A stretch of DNA of 64,000 nt from Nostoc sp. UHCC 0702 (GTDB lineage Bacteria; Cyanobacteriota; Cyanobacteriia; Cyanobacteriales; Nostocaceae): positions 2,384,501-2,448,500 of the forward strand of contig CP071065.1 in the NCBI GenBank assembly GCA_017164015.1, written 5' to 3'. The notes under the pieces were generated by a model. That model ran no database searches, was not told the DNA's origin, and was given only the letters and a program-made list of their open reading frames with translations. Positions 17,758 to 28,372 of this stretch are shown in pieces (the stretch's first letter is position 1; every line of letters starts with the position of its first letter). The position numbers and the translations under genes were made by a program.

Positions 17758-20700
17758 TTAAGTGGTTACTTCCGACTGAATAATGGGAATTTCAATGATA
17801 AATTCTGCTCCATGTCCAGGTGTCGATTTACAATATAATTTTCCATGATGTTTATCTACTACAATTTGATAACTGATAGATAGCCCTAATCCTGTACCTT
17901 TGCCTACATCTTTGGTAGTAAAGAAAGGATCAAACAGTTTTGAAACAATTTCTGGGGGAATGCCCTTTCCATTATCTGATATTCGGATGACGATTCGGTT
18001 GCTATTGATAACTTCAGTGCGAATGTGAATTTGGGGTTGAGTCAAGATTCCATAGTCTATACTCAATAGTTCTGTATTTTTGACTGTTGACTGATGACTG
18101 TTGAATTTTGACTCTTCCAAAGCATCAATAGCATTAGTGAGAAGATTCATAAATACCTGATTGAGTTGTCCAGGATAGCAGTCAATGCGGGGAAGTTTAC
18201 CATATTCTTTAATCACCAAAATCTCTGGATGATTTGGTTGAGTTTTCAGGCGGTTGTGTAGAATCATCAGAGTACTATCGATACCTTCATGGATATCTAC
18301 CTGCTTGAATTCAGCTTCATCAAGGCGAGAAAAATTCCGCAGCGACAGAACAATTTCACGAATACGCTGAGTTCCTACACGCATAGAACTCAGGAGTTTG
18401 ATTAAGTCTTCCTTGAGAAAATCAAGTTCGATCGCAGCAATTTCTGCTTGAATTTCTTCTGGAGGATAGGGAAAGTGTTCTTGATAAAGTTCTACCAGTC
18501 TCAACAAGTCTTCGGCGTATTCATTGGCTGGAATCAGATTAGCGTGAATAAAGTTGATCGGATTGTTAATTTCATGGGCAACACCTGCAACCATATTACC
18601 TAGTGAGGACATTTTTTCACTGTGGATGAGTTGAGTTTGAGTACGTTGCAGTTCGCGCAGAGTATTTTCTAAGCTATTAGCTTGTTGTTGCAATTTAATT
18701 TCAGCTTGTTTCCGTTCGGTAATATTGGTTGACACACCAAGAATTTGCTTCACCTTTCCATCCTCAGTGCGGCTGAATGGTGTCTCGCGACTATACAACC
18801 AGCACCATTCACCATTCGCTTGTCTAACCCGCAATTCAAACTCCAAAATATCCCCATCCTTGGACTTGAGCAATTTTTCCGCCTGCTCTAAAATATTTTC
18901 CGCATCATCTGGATGGGTAATACTAGGAAGTAATTGTTCTCCCATTTGTTGAATTTCTTCAACGGTGTAACCGAGAAGAGTCGCAATTTCTTGGTTTGCG
19001 TAAACATTGCGCTGTTCTTCTAAGTCGAAAATGTAGAGAACATTAGGAGAAGAATCAGCAACACGTTGAATAAAGTGCTGACTCGCTTTGAGTGCTTCTT
19101 CTGCTTGTTTACGCTTTGTAATATTAAACGTTGTTCCTACCAGTCGATAGATTCGGCCTTCACTGTTTCTGAGAGGATTAATTGTAGTTAACCACCAAGT
19201 TACTTCATTGTTAAAAATGATAGATTCTTCATAGGTGATAGCAATACCTGTGTTTATACAACTTTCATATCGCTGACGCGCCGTTATACCCTCACTAGTA
19301 GGAACAATCTCCTCCGGAGTTTTACCAATTACCTGTGCGCTACTAATTCCAGTTGCTTGTACTGTAGGTAAATTCCAACCAGCATAACGAAGATCACCGT
19401 TTTCTAGAACATTAACGACGAATATTAATTGATCGACACCATCATAAATACTACGCAAGAATTGCTCTTGCTCTTGCAATTGTTGTTCTGCTCGTTTGCG
19501 ATCGCGAATATCGCGAGTAATGGTGGCAAAATATAAAGGCTCACCAGTCTCAGGACTTTTCAGCATAAACATGTTGTAATCAACTGGGATGGCTTGGTGA
19601 GTTTGCAAATGTCTGAAACGAGATTCACCCTGCCACAAACCATGCTCCATGACAGCTGGCACAATGCACTGCTGCACCTTTTCTAAATCTTCTGGAACAA
19701 AGCAGTCAAGCATACTCATGCTTTTAACGGCCTCTAGGCTATCGATACCAATTAAGTTTCTGCCAGCTTCGTTGATGAATGTCGGTTGTCCGTCTAGAGT
19801 AGCCACACCAATAAAGTCACTGCTATTCTCAACTAGTGAAACAAACATTTGCTTTTCTTGTTCGGTTTGCTTGCGTTCTGTAATGTCAGTCACCGTAACC
19901 ACAAGTTGAGAAATTTGCCCAGTGCTGTCTAACAGAGGCGTTATATTCAACAGCCACCAAATTTCCTTGTCTTCAACAGGGAAAAATTCCTCAAAGAATA
20001 TACTCTTGCCCGACTTGATACATTCGTTGTAGCGTTGGCGATAGCGATGTGCTACTTCCGCAGGTAATACCTCTGCTATTGTTTTTCCCGCAAAATTGTC
20101 CAGAGGAATGGGACTGGCTTTGAGGATAGCTGGATTTAACTTAACGTAACGAAACTCTGCGCCATCATCCAAAACATCTAGGACATAGATGCCGTAATCT
20201 ACACCTTCCCAGATGCTTTGTAAAAACTGTGCCTGTTGTTGAAGTTGTTCCTCTGCAAATTGGCGATCGCGCAGTGCAGCTTGCTGTTCAGTAATATCAG
20301 ATATCAAACCATACCAAATAATTTCACCTTTTGGTTGAAGTTCTGGGCGGGAAACTCCCCTAACCCATTTCTCGTAGCCAAAAGGAGTCATAACCCGCCA
20401 CTCAAGTTCATAGTTTTGCAGAGTTTGGGCGGACTGAGCAATTGTTTGCTGAACCTTCAAAGCATCTTCCGGGTGAATGAACTTAAACGCCATAGATGCA
20501 TCTTCCATCACCTGTTCCGCCTTGAGTCCGAGAATTTCATCACATTGCGAAGAAACATAAGGAAAGGTAATTGTACCATCAGGCTGAAGACGAAATTCAT
20601 AAAGCATCCCTGGCACATTATCGGCTAGTCGCTGGAACCGCGCTTCGCTCTGGTGCAGAGCTGCTGCTTTGGCTTCTAACTCCTGATTTAGCTGTTTGCG

Positions 20701-21576
20701 TGCCTCTTCTGCCTGCTTGCGTTCTGTGATATCATACAAAACTCCAAAAAAGATGATCTCTCCAAGTTCATTGCGTATGGGAGTTGAGCCTCCTTGCCAC
20801 CAACGAATTTCACCGTTAGGCTTGACTAACCGTCCCTCATAGTGCCAACGGGTAGCATTTTCCACTGCTTCTGTGACTGAGGTTATATAACTATCAAAAT
20901 CCTCTGGATGCAAGCGAGCCAGAAAGTTATTGAAGTCTTCCATGATTTCAGTAGCTGTGATTCCCGCAACCTCCCAGATAAAATCGCTCATGTAGTCAAC
21001 CGTCCAAAGACCGTTGCGATCTGCGAACTGGAAAATTGCCCCAGGCATATAAGCAGTAATATTTCTTAAGAGTCTTTCGCTATCTGCTAGAGCTATTTCT
21101 GCCTGTTTGCGATCAGTAATCACTTCCGAAAAAATAATAGTACCGCCCACTTCACCGGAGTCTTCATACCAAGGATGCATCTCCCACTTTACCCAATCAG
21201 TTGTTCCGTCTGCACGAGAGCAGGTCAGTTCACATTTTTCAGCAATTCCTGCCAAACAACGTTGATGAATTTCCCCCCAACGCTCTTGAATTTCTGGAAA
21301 AATTTCATCATGAGAGCGACCGATAATTTCCTCATTACCTAGACCGTAATCTTCTCTCCAGCAGCGGCTCGCCAGCAGATAGCGCATTTGCCGATCAAAC
21401 ATCGCGATCGCAGCAGGTGTATATTCAATAAATAAATCTATCTGCTCTTGGCTATATTTCGGAGTATTGGAGGACTTAGCCTGCTCCACACAGGCTACCA
21501 CCTGACGCAGTTCTATCAGCTCTTGTTGAAGAGATTCATACGTATTTTTATTTACAGTAATGAGATTAGGAGCCAT
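17758..21576 (-). CDS. Seven-PAS-domain sensor histidine kinase
   Basis: 1272 residues with no membrane helix, so probably cytosolic. I count seven PAS/PAC units, starting near residues 48, 170, 315, 450, 575, 700 and 830, most closed by a DITERKQ/DIRDRKR-type linker. A coiled coil (about 945-985) precedes the HisKA domain with AHEINNP (acceptor His about 1001), then the N box [13 protein letters not shown]1 SDNGKGIP, F box LFDPFFTTK and G2 GTGLGLSI. All catalytic motifs are intact. No response regulator is adjacent, so it is an orphan kinase. Units 4 and 6 resemble each other (SIWEGVD and SIYDGVD), suggesting internal duplication. Confidence 0.92.
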   Translation of the reverse strand: MAPNLITVNKNTYESLQQELIELRQVVACVEQAKSSNTPKYSQEQIDLFIEYTPAAIAMFDRQMRYLLASRCWREDYGLGNEEIIGRSHDEIFPEIQERWGEIHQRCLAGIAEKCELTCSRADGTTDWVKWEMHPWYEDSGEVGGTIIFSEVITDRKQAEIALADSERLLRNITAYMPGAIFQFADRNGLWTVDYMSDFIWEVAGITATEIMEDFNNFLARLHPEDFDSYITSVTEAVENATRWHYEGRLVKPNGEIRWWQGGSTPIRNELGEIIFFGVLYDITERKQAEEARKQLNQELEAKAAALHQSEARFQRLADNVPGMLYEFRLQPDGTITFPYVSSQCDEILGLKAEQVMEDASMAFKFIHPEDALKVQQTIAQSAQTLQNYELEWRVMTPFGYEKWVRGVSRPELQPKGEIIWYGLISDITEQQAALRDRQFAEEQLQQQAQFLQSIWEGVDYGIYVLDVLDDGAEFRYVKLNPAILKASPIPLDNFAGKTIAEVLPAEVAHRYRQRYNECIKSGKSIFFEEFFPVEDKEIWWLLNITPLLDSTGQISQLVVTVTDITERKQTEQEKQMFVSLVENSSDFIGVATLDGQPTFINEAGRNLIGIDSLEAVKSMSMLDCFVPEDLEKVQQCIVPAVMEHGLWQGESRFRHLQTHQAIPVDYNMFMLKSPETGEPLYFATITRDIRDRKRAEQQLQEQEQFLRSIYDGVDQLIFVVNVLENGDLRYAGWNLPTVQATGISSAQVIGKTPEEIVPTSEGITARQRYESCINTGIAITYEESIIFNNEVTWWLTTINPLRNSEGRIYRLVGTTFNITKRKQAEEALKASQHFIQRVADSSPNVLYIFDLEEQRNVYANQEIATLLGYTVEEIQQMGEQLLPSITHPDDAENILEQAEKLLKSKDGDILEFELRVRQANGEWCWLYSRETPFSRTEDGKVKQILGVSTNITERKQAEIKLQQQANSLENTLRELQRTQTQLIHSEKMSSLGNMVAGVAHEINNPINFIHANLIPANEYAEDLLRLVELYQEHFPYPPEEIQAEIAAIELDFLKEDLIKLLSSMRVGTQRIREIVLSLRNFSRLDEAEFKQVDIHEGIDSTLMILHNRLKTQPNHPEILVIKEYGKLPRIDCYPGQLNQVFMNLLTNAIDALEESKFNSHQSTVKNTELLSIDYGILTQPQIHIRTEVINSNRIVIRISDNGKGIPPEIVSKLFDPFFTTKDVGKGTGLGLSISYQIVVDKHHGKLYCKSTPGHGAEFIIEIPIIQSEVTT

Positions 21577-21903
21577 AGTTTCGGTATTTACCGGGTAGAG
21601 GTTCTGAAGTGGACTTCAGTATTTATGTTTCCCCAATATCAAGCCAACAACATCAACATCTGAGAAAAAATAGACAGTGTAAATGCTAAATTCACATACT
21701 TGTACCAATTGACGAAAATCCAGATACATATCCAGTTTATTAAGAGCGTCCGACTGGCGGCGCAGAAGCTATTACCTTATCTAAAACAACAAAAAAACTC
21801 GTACAACTAAAGGTTGATTTACTTAATCTAACTAAAGGCTAATTCAATCAACTTTATCAGTGTCTATAAATGTATGTTAATTAAATGAATTTGGGACAGT
21901 TTT
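21577..21903. other. Divergent promoter region, no gene seen
   Basis: 327 bp between the divergent PAS kinase and the lectin-like gene. It should hold both promoters. No specific site is recognised. Confidence 0.5.
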
Positions 21904-22308
21904 ATGGTTCAAACAACTTTGCCAGGCGATTCATTTACCGATGATAAAACGAATGGTTCTTTTCAGGTACCTGCGAATACAGAGGAAGGCGTGCCTTTTA
22001 AAAATGAAACTAACAATGAAGTTCAAATTCATTTTGAGGCATCTGGTCAGTGGCAATCAGGCCCTGCTAATCCTGTCACAGGCCCTGAAGGTCTCCCAGG
22101 CGAGCTATTAGAGAACTTGCAATTTCCCGACTACACACCATTTAGCCTGGTAGCCAATAACAAAGACTGGAGTAGTGTTTATGAAGTAGGAATACAAAGT
22201 GAATTAAGTGTTCCTGCTGGTGGAACCTTATGGTTTTTAATGAACGATCAAAGGAACTTGTATCACGACAATACAGGTAGCCTAACTGTTAATTGGTCTC
22301 AAAAATAA
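21904..22308 (+). CDS. PA-IL-like (LecA-type) beta-sandwich lectin
   Basis: 134 residues, no signal peptide. The order of features resembles the Pseudomonas galactophilic lectin PA-IL: an N-terminal strand with VPANTEEG, SGQWQSGPANPVTGPEGLPG in place of the W-x-GP loop, ending in VPAGGTLWFLMNDQRNLYHD then NTGSLTVNW. The C-terminal ND..Y.DNTGS is where PA-IL binds calcium and galactose. A galactose-use locus lies later in the window, but far away. The family call is by eye; a generic beta-sandwich is the alternative. Confidence 0.6.
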   Translation: MVQTTLPGDSFTDDKTNGSFQVPANTEEGVPFKNETNNEVQIHFEASGQWQSGPANPVTGPEGLPGELLENLQFPDYTPFSLVANNKDWSSVYEVGIQSELSVPAGGTLWFLMNDQRNLYHDNTGSLTVNWSQK

Positions 22309-22356
22309 CAGTTTTGTAATATAGGAAATAAGAGCGATGGTTTTATCAAGCCCACT

Positions 22357-22548
22357 TAGAACACCAATTCAGTAATCCTGCAAGAACCTCTCCCCCTACC
22401 CCTCTCCTCGTAGGAGAGGAGAGTTGACCTACCCCTGACCTTCAAGGGAACTCGGGGCCCCCATTAAATTTTGGCGAGCGCCCTAATTTAATGGGGATTA
22501 GGGTCAGGGGGCTGGGGGGTTAGGTTTTTGATTACTGAATCGATGCTC
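22357..22548 (+). mobile_element. Inverted-repeat element of a tandem pair, copy 1 with nested palindrome
   Basis: 192 bp from TAGAACACCAATTCAGTAAT to ATTACTGAATCGATGCTC. The ends form an imperfect 21-bp inverted repeat. Compared with copy 2 it contains an extra segment of about 57 bp (22450-22506), itself a palindrome around CCCCATTAAATT and AATTTAATGGGG. The same palindrome occurs in the element at 62.5 kb. Confidence 0.8.
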
Positions 22549-22687
22549 TAGAACACCAATTCAGTAATCCTGGAAGAACCTCTCCCCCTACCCCTCTCCT
22601 ACGAGGAGAGGGGAGTTGAGCTACCCCTTCCCTTGCAGGGAAGGGGGCTGGGGGGTTAGGTTTTTGATTACTGAATCGATGCTCTAG
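22549..22687 (+). mobile_element. Inverted-repeat element of a tandem pair, copy 2
   Basis: About 139 bp, directly abutting copy 1 head to tail, with the same ends (TAGAACACC and CGATGCTCTA) and the same GC-rich interior (CTCTCCCCCTACCCC), but without the nested palindrome. No coding capacity. Confidence 0.8.
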
Positions 22688-22829
22688 AAGGCAATAGTAT
22701 GGGTTAACAAAACCATCGCTACTTTTTTGGCATGAGTCTCCAAGCACTTGAGCGTTACGTAAAATAAATTATTATTATATTTATTGCTGATTTGATTTTT
22801 TACAAGTCCCTTAATTCAATCTATAAAAG

Positions 22830-24302
22830 TTATTGACTCAAAAATTCACCTAATTGATGCTTAATCAATAGACCTTTAAGAGTTGCATTTTCAGCTTTGA
22901 GTGCCGTGTTTTCAGTCTCTAATTCACTAATTCTCTCTTTGAGGGCTTCTTTTGTCGTACCTTGCCTATAAATTACCACTTCTTTATAAATTTCTAAATT
23001 AGTATCTTCATTCATCCATCTTTGATAAGTCTTAGTATGCTCTTGTACTGTATGCCCCATATAATCAGCCATTGTTTTGATGGGAACTCTCAAACGATGA
23101 CCACGGATTGCATAAGCATGACGCAAATCATAAGGTCTAAAACCGATATCAGCAGTTCTAAATTTGATGTGCAGTTTTGCAGTTTTATTAATCAGTGTTC
23201 CTTCATTATCAGGTAATCTAATATTCTTTAAATTAAATAATTCCACCCAATGGGGATATAATGGAGGTATACCACAACTCCTCTCACCAGTCTTAGTACC
23301 TCCTGTCAAACTAGGATTTAAACTAACTAAATGAAAAGTATTTGCTGTATTTGTAAATGCTTCTAGATCTACAGCAAATAATTCATGAGGTCTTAACCCA
23401 TAAGTTGCCAACATCCCATAAGCCCATTGCCATTGTTCGGGTTGTGTGATGTTATCCTTCTTCGCAAATGTTGATAAAGGCATCCCAATTTTGAGAAATC
23501 CTTGGATAATTTCCTCTTCTGACGGAACCTTCCGGATAGTGGGGTGAGGTTTGGGAGTAGTGTAAGCATCAATTGCCTTCAAATTATCAATTCCGCAAAA
23601 CTCGCAAAACTTTTTCAGTTGCCACACCAAAAAAAACCGTGCTGATGTATTAGCTTGAGTTTTCTCTAAAGCTTCTGCCAGTGCTTGAGCAGATAAGGGT
23701 ACATTTTGAGGAAGTTTTTTCAGATGCCTCATATAATGAGTTTCCCAAGTACGTATTCCTTGCCTGTTCTTTTCGTGAGTTTTCCAAAACTCAACCTCAT
23801 ATTCCTGAATCAATTCTTTAATAACTTTGACAGGTAGCTCCTGATTTGATAAACCTATATTCTGTGCTTGTTTACCTAGTAAATCTGCTGTCCACTGAAA
23901 TTGCTTTGTCATTAATAATAAATCTAATTCCCGCGCTTTCAAGACAGCCATTTTCACACCAGCATCATTAGCTGCAAAACCGCATGAAATGGTATATTGC
24001 TTATTAGGACTACCATGTTTTCCAATATCACCAGGTTTACAGGGAAACGTCCCTTGTAAAGCTATACTTTTAGGACTAGATAGCTTAAGTTTAATTTTGA
24101 TTCTATCTAAACTTAATGCTGAGTTAGCTTGCCCAATGGCGTGTTTAATCCTGAGATATTCACGTTCCATCTTGGCATGTTCATCGGAAGCAGGTTGTTT
24201 GGGTTTCCATAGCTTCCATTGAGATGGTTCCCATTGGTCAATTGGTATACCATCCCATTCAGATTTCCGGAAATCGTAAGTAGTAGATTTCCTGCTATTC
24301 AT
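22830..24302 (-). CDS. Tyrosine recombinase / phage-type integrase
   Basis: 490 residues, longer than most integrases. Catalytic landmarks in the C-terminal half are YGLRPHELFAVD (Arg I), RPYDLRHAYAIRG (box II, with Tyr in place of the first His), MADYMGHTVQEHTKTYQRWM (His and nucleophile Tyr). A C-terminal coiled coil (LKERISELETENTALKAENA) is unusual and may mediate multimers. There is no tRNA or att repeat next to it and no phage or excisionase gene, so it is a solitary integrase, perhaps domesticated or the relic of an integrated element. Confidence 0.88.
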   Translation of the reverse strand: MNSRKSTTYDFRKSEWDGIPIDQWEPSQWKLWKPKQPASDEHAKMEREYLRIKHAIGQANSALSLDRIKIKLKLSSPKSIALQGTFPCKPGDIGKHGSPNKQYTISCGFAANDAGVKMAVLKARELDLLLMTKQFQWTADLLGKQAQNIGLSNQELPVKVIKELIQEYEVEFWKTHEKNRQGIRTWETHYMRHLKKLPQNVPLSAQALAEALEKTQANTSARFFLVWQLKKFCEFCGIDNLKAIDAYTTPKPHPTIRKVPSEEEIIQGFLKIGMPLSTFAKKDNITQPEQWQWAYGMLATYGLRPHELFAVDLEAFTNTANTFHLVSLNPSLTGGTKTGERSCGIPPLYPHWVELFNLKNIRLPDNEGTLINKTAKLHIKFRTADIGFRPYDLRHAYAIRGHRLRVPIKTMADYMGHTVQEHTKTYQRWMNEDTNLEIYKEVVIYRQGTTKEALKERISELETENTALKAENATLKGLLIKHQLGEFLSQ

Positions 24303-24560
24303 ATACTTTTGCTGATAATTGTTTTTTCAGTAATTTAACAAGACCTACAAAATAAATATTATCAAATTTCAGCTAAGTAAACAACTTTAGCTGCACTGTG
24401 AAAATGTGGGATGGTAAGTACACTGACTGTGAGAATTGACCATCCAAAACCAGTGTGAAAAGATGCAGTAGATTTGCGATCGCAATTTTCTTTGTTTTAG
24501 CGAAAACATTCCTATGGAATCATATTTTTCAGTAGAGACTCCTATAGGGTGAAAATCCTG

Positions 24561-26030
24561 CTATTTGTATATCAATCTTCCTTCAACATAGCTGTTAAGA
24601 TTTTGATGATGGCTAAAGTATTCTTCTATAACATCCTGACAGGATGTGGAGATTACTTTGGAATTGCCTAATTCTTCATGTGTTATACCTAAATTAGGTA
24701 TGGAATTTTGATAACGATAGCCATCCATGCAAATGGTATATTTCTGGTCTTCTTGTATTAGTTGCCCATTAATACTTAACGATTCAAGCCTCTTTTGAGC
24801 ATCATCATAAATTGCTTTCACACTTTTATTTAACTGGAAATATTCACCTACACCTTGTATTCTGTTTTCCGGTCTCATAATATGAGTAAATATTTGGGCC
24901 AGATGTGAGCCAGTAACTATGAATTTATAAAGTGTATCGTCGTAAGGAAAAACCTTTTTCAGATCACTCAACGTCACTAGAGGGCCTAATTCTGCTCCGC
25001 GAATTGCACCACTTGCTACAAAAACTACATCCAACTTATCTTGTTCAGCTAAAATATCAGCGATTAAGTTACCCAATTCAGTTTCTTGTTGACGGCTAGG
25101 ATGGGTTAGTTGACGTGCTAATCGTCCAACAATTCTATTATACTTGCGGTCTACTTGTTCTTTAAAAGAATTAATCAAATTTTCGATATTAGGATCTGGT
25201 TGTGCCAAATTGTTATCTACAGGTAGGAGTTGCCACTTCCATTCAACAATGCTGTTAGTATCGTCATCTACTACAATATCGAATCTGCCAATCTGGTCTG
25301 TGCCGACTCCAGCTTGAGCAATTAAAATATTATTGACTTCCGCAGGCTGTTCTAAAAATGTATGGGAATGTCCTCCAATTATCATATCTACGCCCCATTC
25401 TGGGTTGAGCATTTGGGCTAATTTTTTATCCTGTTCAAAACCGATGTGTGTCAGAATAATTGTGAGGTCAATGTCCTCATTTTTGTAGGCATTACAAATC
25501 TTACCTACTTCTGTTGCAGCATCTTCAAGACTCACAAAAGTGCCAATACTAGTATCACGTTTTAATGTCCTCAGAGCTTCTTCAGTTACAACCCCGATGA
25601 ACATGATATCGAATCCATCTACATTCAGGATCAGATAAGGATTCATCAAGCGTTTGTTATACTTTTTAATATATAAATTGGCATTGACGATAGGAAAATT
25701 CGCCATTTTTTCCAAGAAAAGCAAGTGAGGTAAACCATAATCTAATTCATGGTTGCCCAAAGTCACGACATCGGGTGCAAGATAATTCATAATTTCTATG
25801 GTAGAAACACCTCTATATTCGGTATCAATCATAGAGCCTTGGAGCATATCACCTGAAATGACGAAAAGCACGTTTTTCTCTTCTTGGCGTACCTGATTGA
25901 TATATCCAGAAAGCAGCGACATTCCACCAATAACGTAATTTTCTGCTGTCCCCGTCGCCTCTGCTAGAAAGTCTCCATGCATATCATTGGAGTGTAATAT
26001 CGTAAACTTTTTAAATCGCTCAGTAGACAT
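24561..26030 (-). CDS. 5'-nucleotidase/2',3'-cyclic phosphodiesterase family metallophosphatase
   Basis: 489 residues. An N-terminal calcineurin-like metallophosphatase domain has ILHSNDMHGDF, SGDMLQGS, TLGNHELDYG and GGHSHTF, the two-metal ligands. A C-terminal 5_nucleotid_C substrate domain covers about 310-480. No signal peptide is visible although most relatives (UshA type) are exported, so it may act in the cytosol. It stands alone between intergenic regions. Confidence 0.88.
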   Translation of the reverse strand: MSTERFKKFTILHSNDMHGDFLAEATGTAENYVIGGMSLLSGYINQVRQEEKNVLFVISGDMLQGSMIDTEYRGVSTIEIMNYLAPDVVTLGNHELDYGLPHLLFLEKMANFPIVNANLYIKKYNKRLMNPYLILNVDGFDIMFIGVVTEEALRTLKRDTSIGTFVSLEDAATEVGKICNAYKNEDIDLTIILTHIGFEQDKKLAQMLNPEWGVDMIIGGHSHTFLEQPAEVNNILIAQAGVGTDQIGRFDIVVDDDTNSIVEWKWQLLPVDNNLAQPDPNIENLINSFKEQVDRKYNRIVGRLARQLTHPSRQQETELGNLIADILAEQDKLDVVFVASGAIRGAELGPLVTLSDLKKVFPYDDTLYKFIVTGSHLAQIFTHIMRPENRIQGVGEYFQLNKSVKAIYDDAQKRLESLSINGQLIQEDQKYTICMDGYRYQNSIPNLGITHEELGNSKVISTSCQDVIEEYFSHHQNLNSYVEGRLIYK

Positions 26031-26326
26031 CTTATTTTATCTTTAATAATTGACCTGATCATGCAATCTAACATCTAAAAAGCGTATAAAATATGACAAT
26101 TTATTACAGATGGGGAATGCAAAACAGACACAACAAGAAAACCAACAAACAAAAAAATTGCATGGAATAGCAGTCAATGCACTGGGCTTTAGACTCAAAC
26201 TTGATTGAAAAATATTTTACCTGCGGTTACGCAGATTCATAAAGTAACCCGCATACGGTTGAGACTGCAAAATTTCTCAATTTATGCGGAAATGATCCCA
26301 GCGTCACTGAAGTTCATAGCATAACT

Positions 26327-26911
26327 ATGAGCAATATTATGAATATAAACAACAGATATCTTCTACCATTGATCACAGTGGCGATCGCAGCCAGCCTCAG
26401 CAGTTGTAGTTCTAACCCTATCTCTGGCAATATCTACAGCCAAACGACAGCACCAGCACTTATACCAAATACATCATCCCCAACCCCAACCCAAACGCCT
26501 AGTATGGCTCAACTGAGAGCTAAATCTACCAACGTTCAGCCTTCAGCGCCTTCTACAACTTCTAAAACTGTCAACGTCACCCTATACACAAGTGATGTTC
26601 AATGTCAAAAACTGATTCCTCAAAAAGTTTCAGTAGCAGCAGAGAAACCTGTAACAGGCGCAGTGGGCAAAATCATAGAAGAACGAGATACAGGCGATGT
26701 GAGTTTGTCTGGTTATCGTGTCAATGTCAAAAATGGCATAGCCACAGTTGATTTGCGACTATCTTCTCAGTCGAAGCGGCAATTAGCTTCTCTTTCGAGT
26801 TGTGAACAGTTTGCTTTGTTTGGCAGCCTCCGCAAAACTTTAACAAGTAACACCCAATGGAATATTAAAGAAGTTCGCTTCACCGAACGAGGTGAAGAAA
26901 TTGTGCTTTAA
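26327..26911 (+). CDS. GerMN-domain lipoprotein
   Basis: 194 residues with a lipoprotein signal ending in a lipobox-like LSSC, then a Pro/Thr-rich linker and a GerMN (sporulation/germination) domain from about residue 84 (VNVTLYTSDVQCQKLI, later ALFGSLRKTLTSNTQWNIKE). Such proteins are common in cyanobacteria and of unknown role, attached to a membrane facing the periplasm. The start could also be the ATG five codons later (MNINNRY). Confidence 0.82.
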   Translation: MSNIMNINNRYLLPLITVAIAASLSSCSSNPISGNIYSQTTAPALIPNTSSPTPTQTPSMAQLRAKSTNVQPSAPSTTSKTVNVTLYTSDVQCQKLIPQKVSVAAEKPVTGAVGKIIEERDTGDVSLSGYRVNVKNGIATVDLRLSSQSKRQLASLSSCEQFALFGSLRKTLTSNTQWNIKEVRFTERGEEIVL

Positions 26912-27140
26912 CGCGAATTTATCACAAACAATAAAAAATCAATGTTTCAGCCTATTTAATGTACTCTTTCCTGCTAATATAACTGGCTCATCTCCTAGTC
27001 CAATTTTTTTTCCTAATGCTAGAGCAAACATCGGCTCATGACGTAATTATTCATGGTAATTCAAATTTTCGTATCCTATGATCAACCCATATATCCGTTG
27101 TGTAATTAAGGTTTCTATTGAATGATCAATTCGATTTACT
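26912..27140. other. Spacer without recognised gene
   Basis: Between the GerMN gene and the first 21-bp repeat. No credible coding frame; contains a HIP1-like GCGATCGC just downstream. Confidence 0.5.
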
Positions 27141-27495
27141 TTTCGGTAATCTTGGAAACATCAGTAAAGAGCGATCGCCCCTTCAGTTGACTACAAGCGA
27201 TCGCCCAATTTCCCTACTTAAGAATCACCTACACATTCTTAGCTTTGATAATGTAATTGACGTAGATGTTTCTGGGACGGGTTTCGTTGCCTCCAAAATT
27301 GAGGATTGCGTGTGTGTCCTGCGACGTTTGTACAGTTCCATCACCTTGAGTGAAACTGTTGGAGAAAAAACCATCATTGCTATTAGGACTTCCGTTTCTA
27401 CCGCTCCCCCATGATCGTACTTGATGCTTGTGATTTTGAACCTCATGCTCCTGCACTGAACCATTCTATTTGGCTTTCGGTAATCTTGGAAACAT
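27141..27495. repeat. 21-bp direct repeats flanking a phage tail fragment
   Basis: The sequence TTTCGGTAATCTTGGAAACA, plus a following T, occurs at 27141-27161 and again at 27475-27495, on either side of the tail-protein remnant. The repeat could mark the edges of an insertion or of a duplication. Confidence 0.8.
27229..27456 (-). pseudogene. Phage tail fibre/collar C-terminal fragment
   Basis: About 75 residues from a GTG at 27456, preceded in frame by a stop (TAG) 4 codons upstream. It reads VQEHEVQNHKHQVRSWGSG and ends NFGGNETRPRNIYVNYIIKA. His-rich strands plus the terminal G-ETRPRN-YVNYIIK are typical of the last domain of tail collar and short tail fibre proteins. The N-terminal bulk is missing, so this is a remnant of a prophage or tail-like particle. 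Confidence 0.65.
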
Positions 27496-27974
27496 TTTGT
27501 AAGTTGTGATGTTATTTGCATATTCAAACATCTGAACGTTTAGTTGTGTTTAACGTTTAAATTTAAATGTTTGTTTAAATGTTGAAAACTTTGTATACAA
27601 ATAATCAAACTGTATTAATTTCATACATAAAATATATATGCACAAATTTATTCCAGTACACTAAATGATATACATAATTTTATAACTAAGTACAAAATGA
27701 TACAGCAGATAGGGGATTGTTAACTGTAAAATATCAATTTACGCGCCCGCCATCAATCATTCTCCCCTGCCCCCCTGCTCCCCTGCCCTGATTTATTAAG
27801 GCCTGTTACGTGAATGGACAGGTTAACCAAAAAGTTCTACAATCTGACTGAATGAGGTAAATTTACCTATTGTCCAATCAACCTAAGCATAGTAAAGATT
27901 TTCAGGTGATTTCGCGTGTTAGTGGAAGCGCTCTATTAATATAGGAAAGTCTTTAGTAAAGGGCAGGAAACAAT
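27496..27974. other. AT-rich gene-free spacer
   Basis: Contains the intergenic CCCTGCTCCCCTGC repeat style around 27765-27790, also seen at 41.7, 45.2 and 53.7 kb. It should include the promoter of the 40-residue gene. No other feature seen. Confidence 0.5.
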
Positions 27975-28097
27975 ATGGATGTAAAGCTGATTTTAGTTGG
28001 GTTAACAGTTATATTTACCGTTTCGTGCCTGTTTTTTGGCACGAAGAATGGATTTTATGATTCCGAGAACTATCACGGCAATGGCTCTGCACATTGA
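27975..28097 (+). CDS. 40-residue single-pass membrane protein
   Basis: ATG 27975 to TGA 28095-28097. Residues 4-21 (KLILVGLTVIFTVSCLFF) form one transmembrane helix, followed by the polar tail GTKNGFYDSENYHGNGSAH. Codon use and the abrupt hydrophobic-to-polar design look like a real small membrane subunit. Cyanobacterial photosynthetic and NDH-1 complexes contain many of this size, but I do not recognise this one. The coding sequence includes a small inverted repeat CGTGCC/GGCACG (28025-28044). Confidence 0.6.
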   Translation: MDVKLILVGLTVIFTVSCLFFGTKNGFYDSENYHGNGSAH

Positions 28098-28372
28098 CCA
28101 ACTCTGTGGCTAGGCTTTTGGCGATCATAACTTCCAAATAACATAAACAAACATAGGCAAGTGCTTATAGCCCCTAGTTTGAGGGCTTCTCGTTACCCAA
28201 CTTTTCCGAACCAGTGCGGGTTCGCAAGAGGCGTCCTCCCCAATCAAAAATCCATATTCTCAGGGTGTAGAGGCGCACTACGAAATTTACCCCTAGATCA
28301 CAAAAGCAAAATTTGTGTAACTCTTGGCTTTTGGGATATGTCAATGACGATCAGGTTGGAGGGGAGGAGAGC

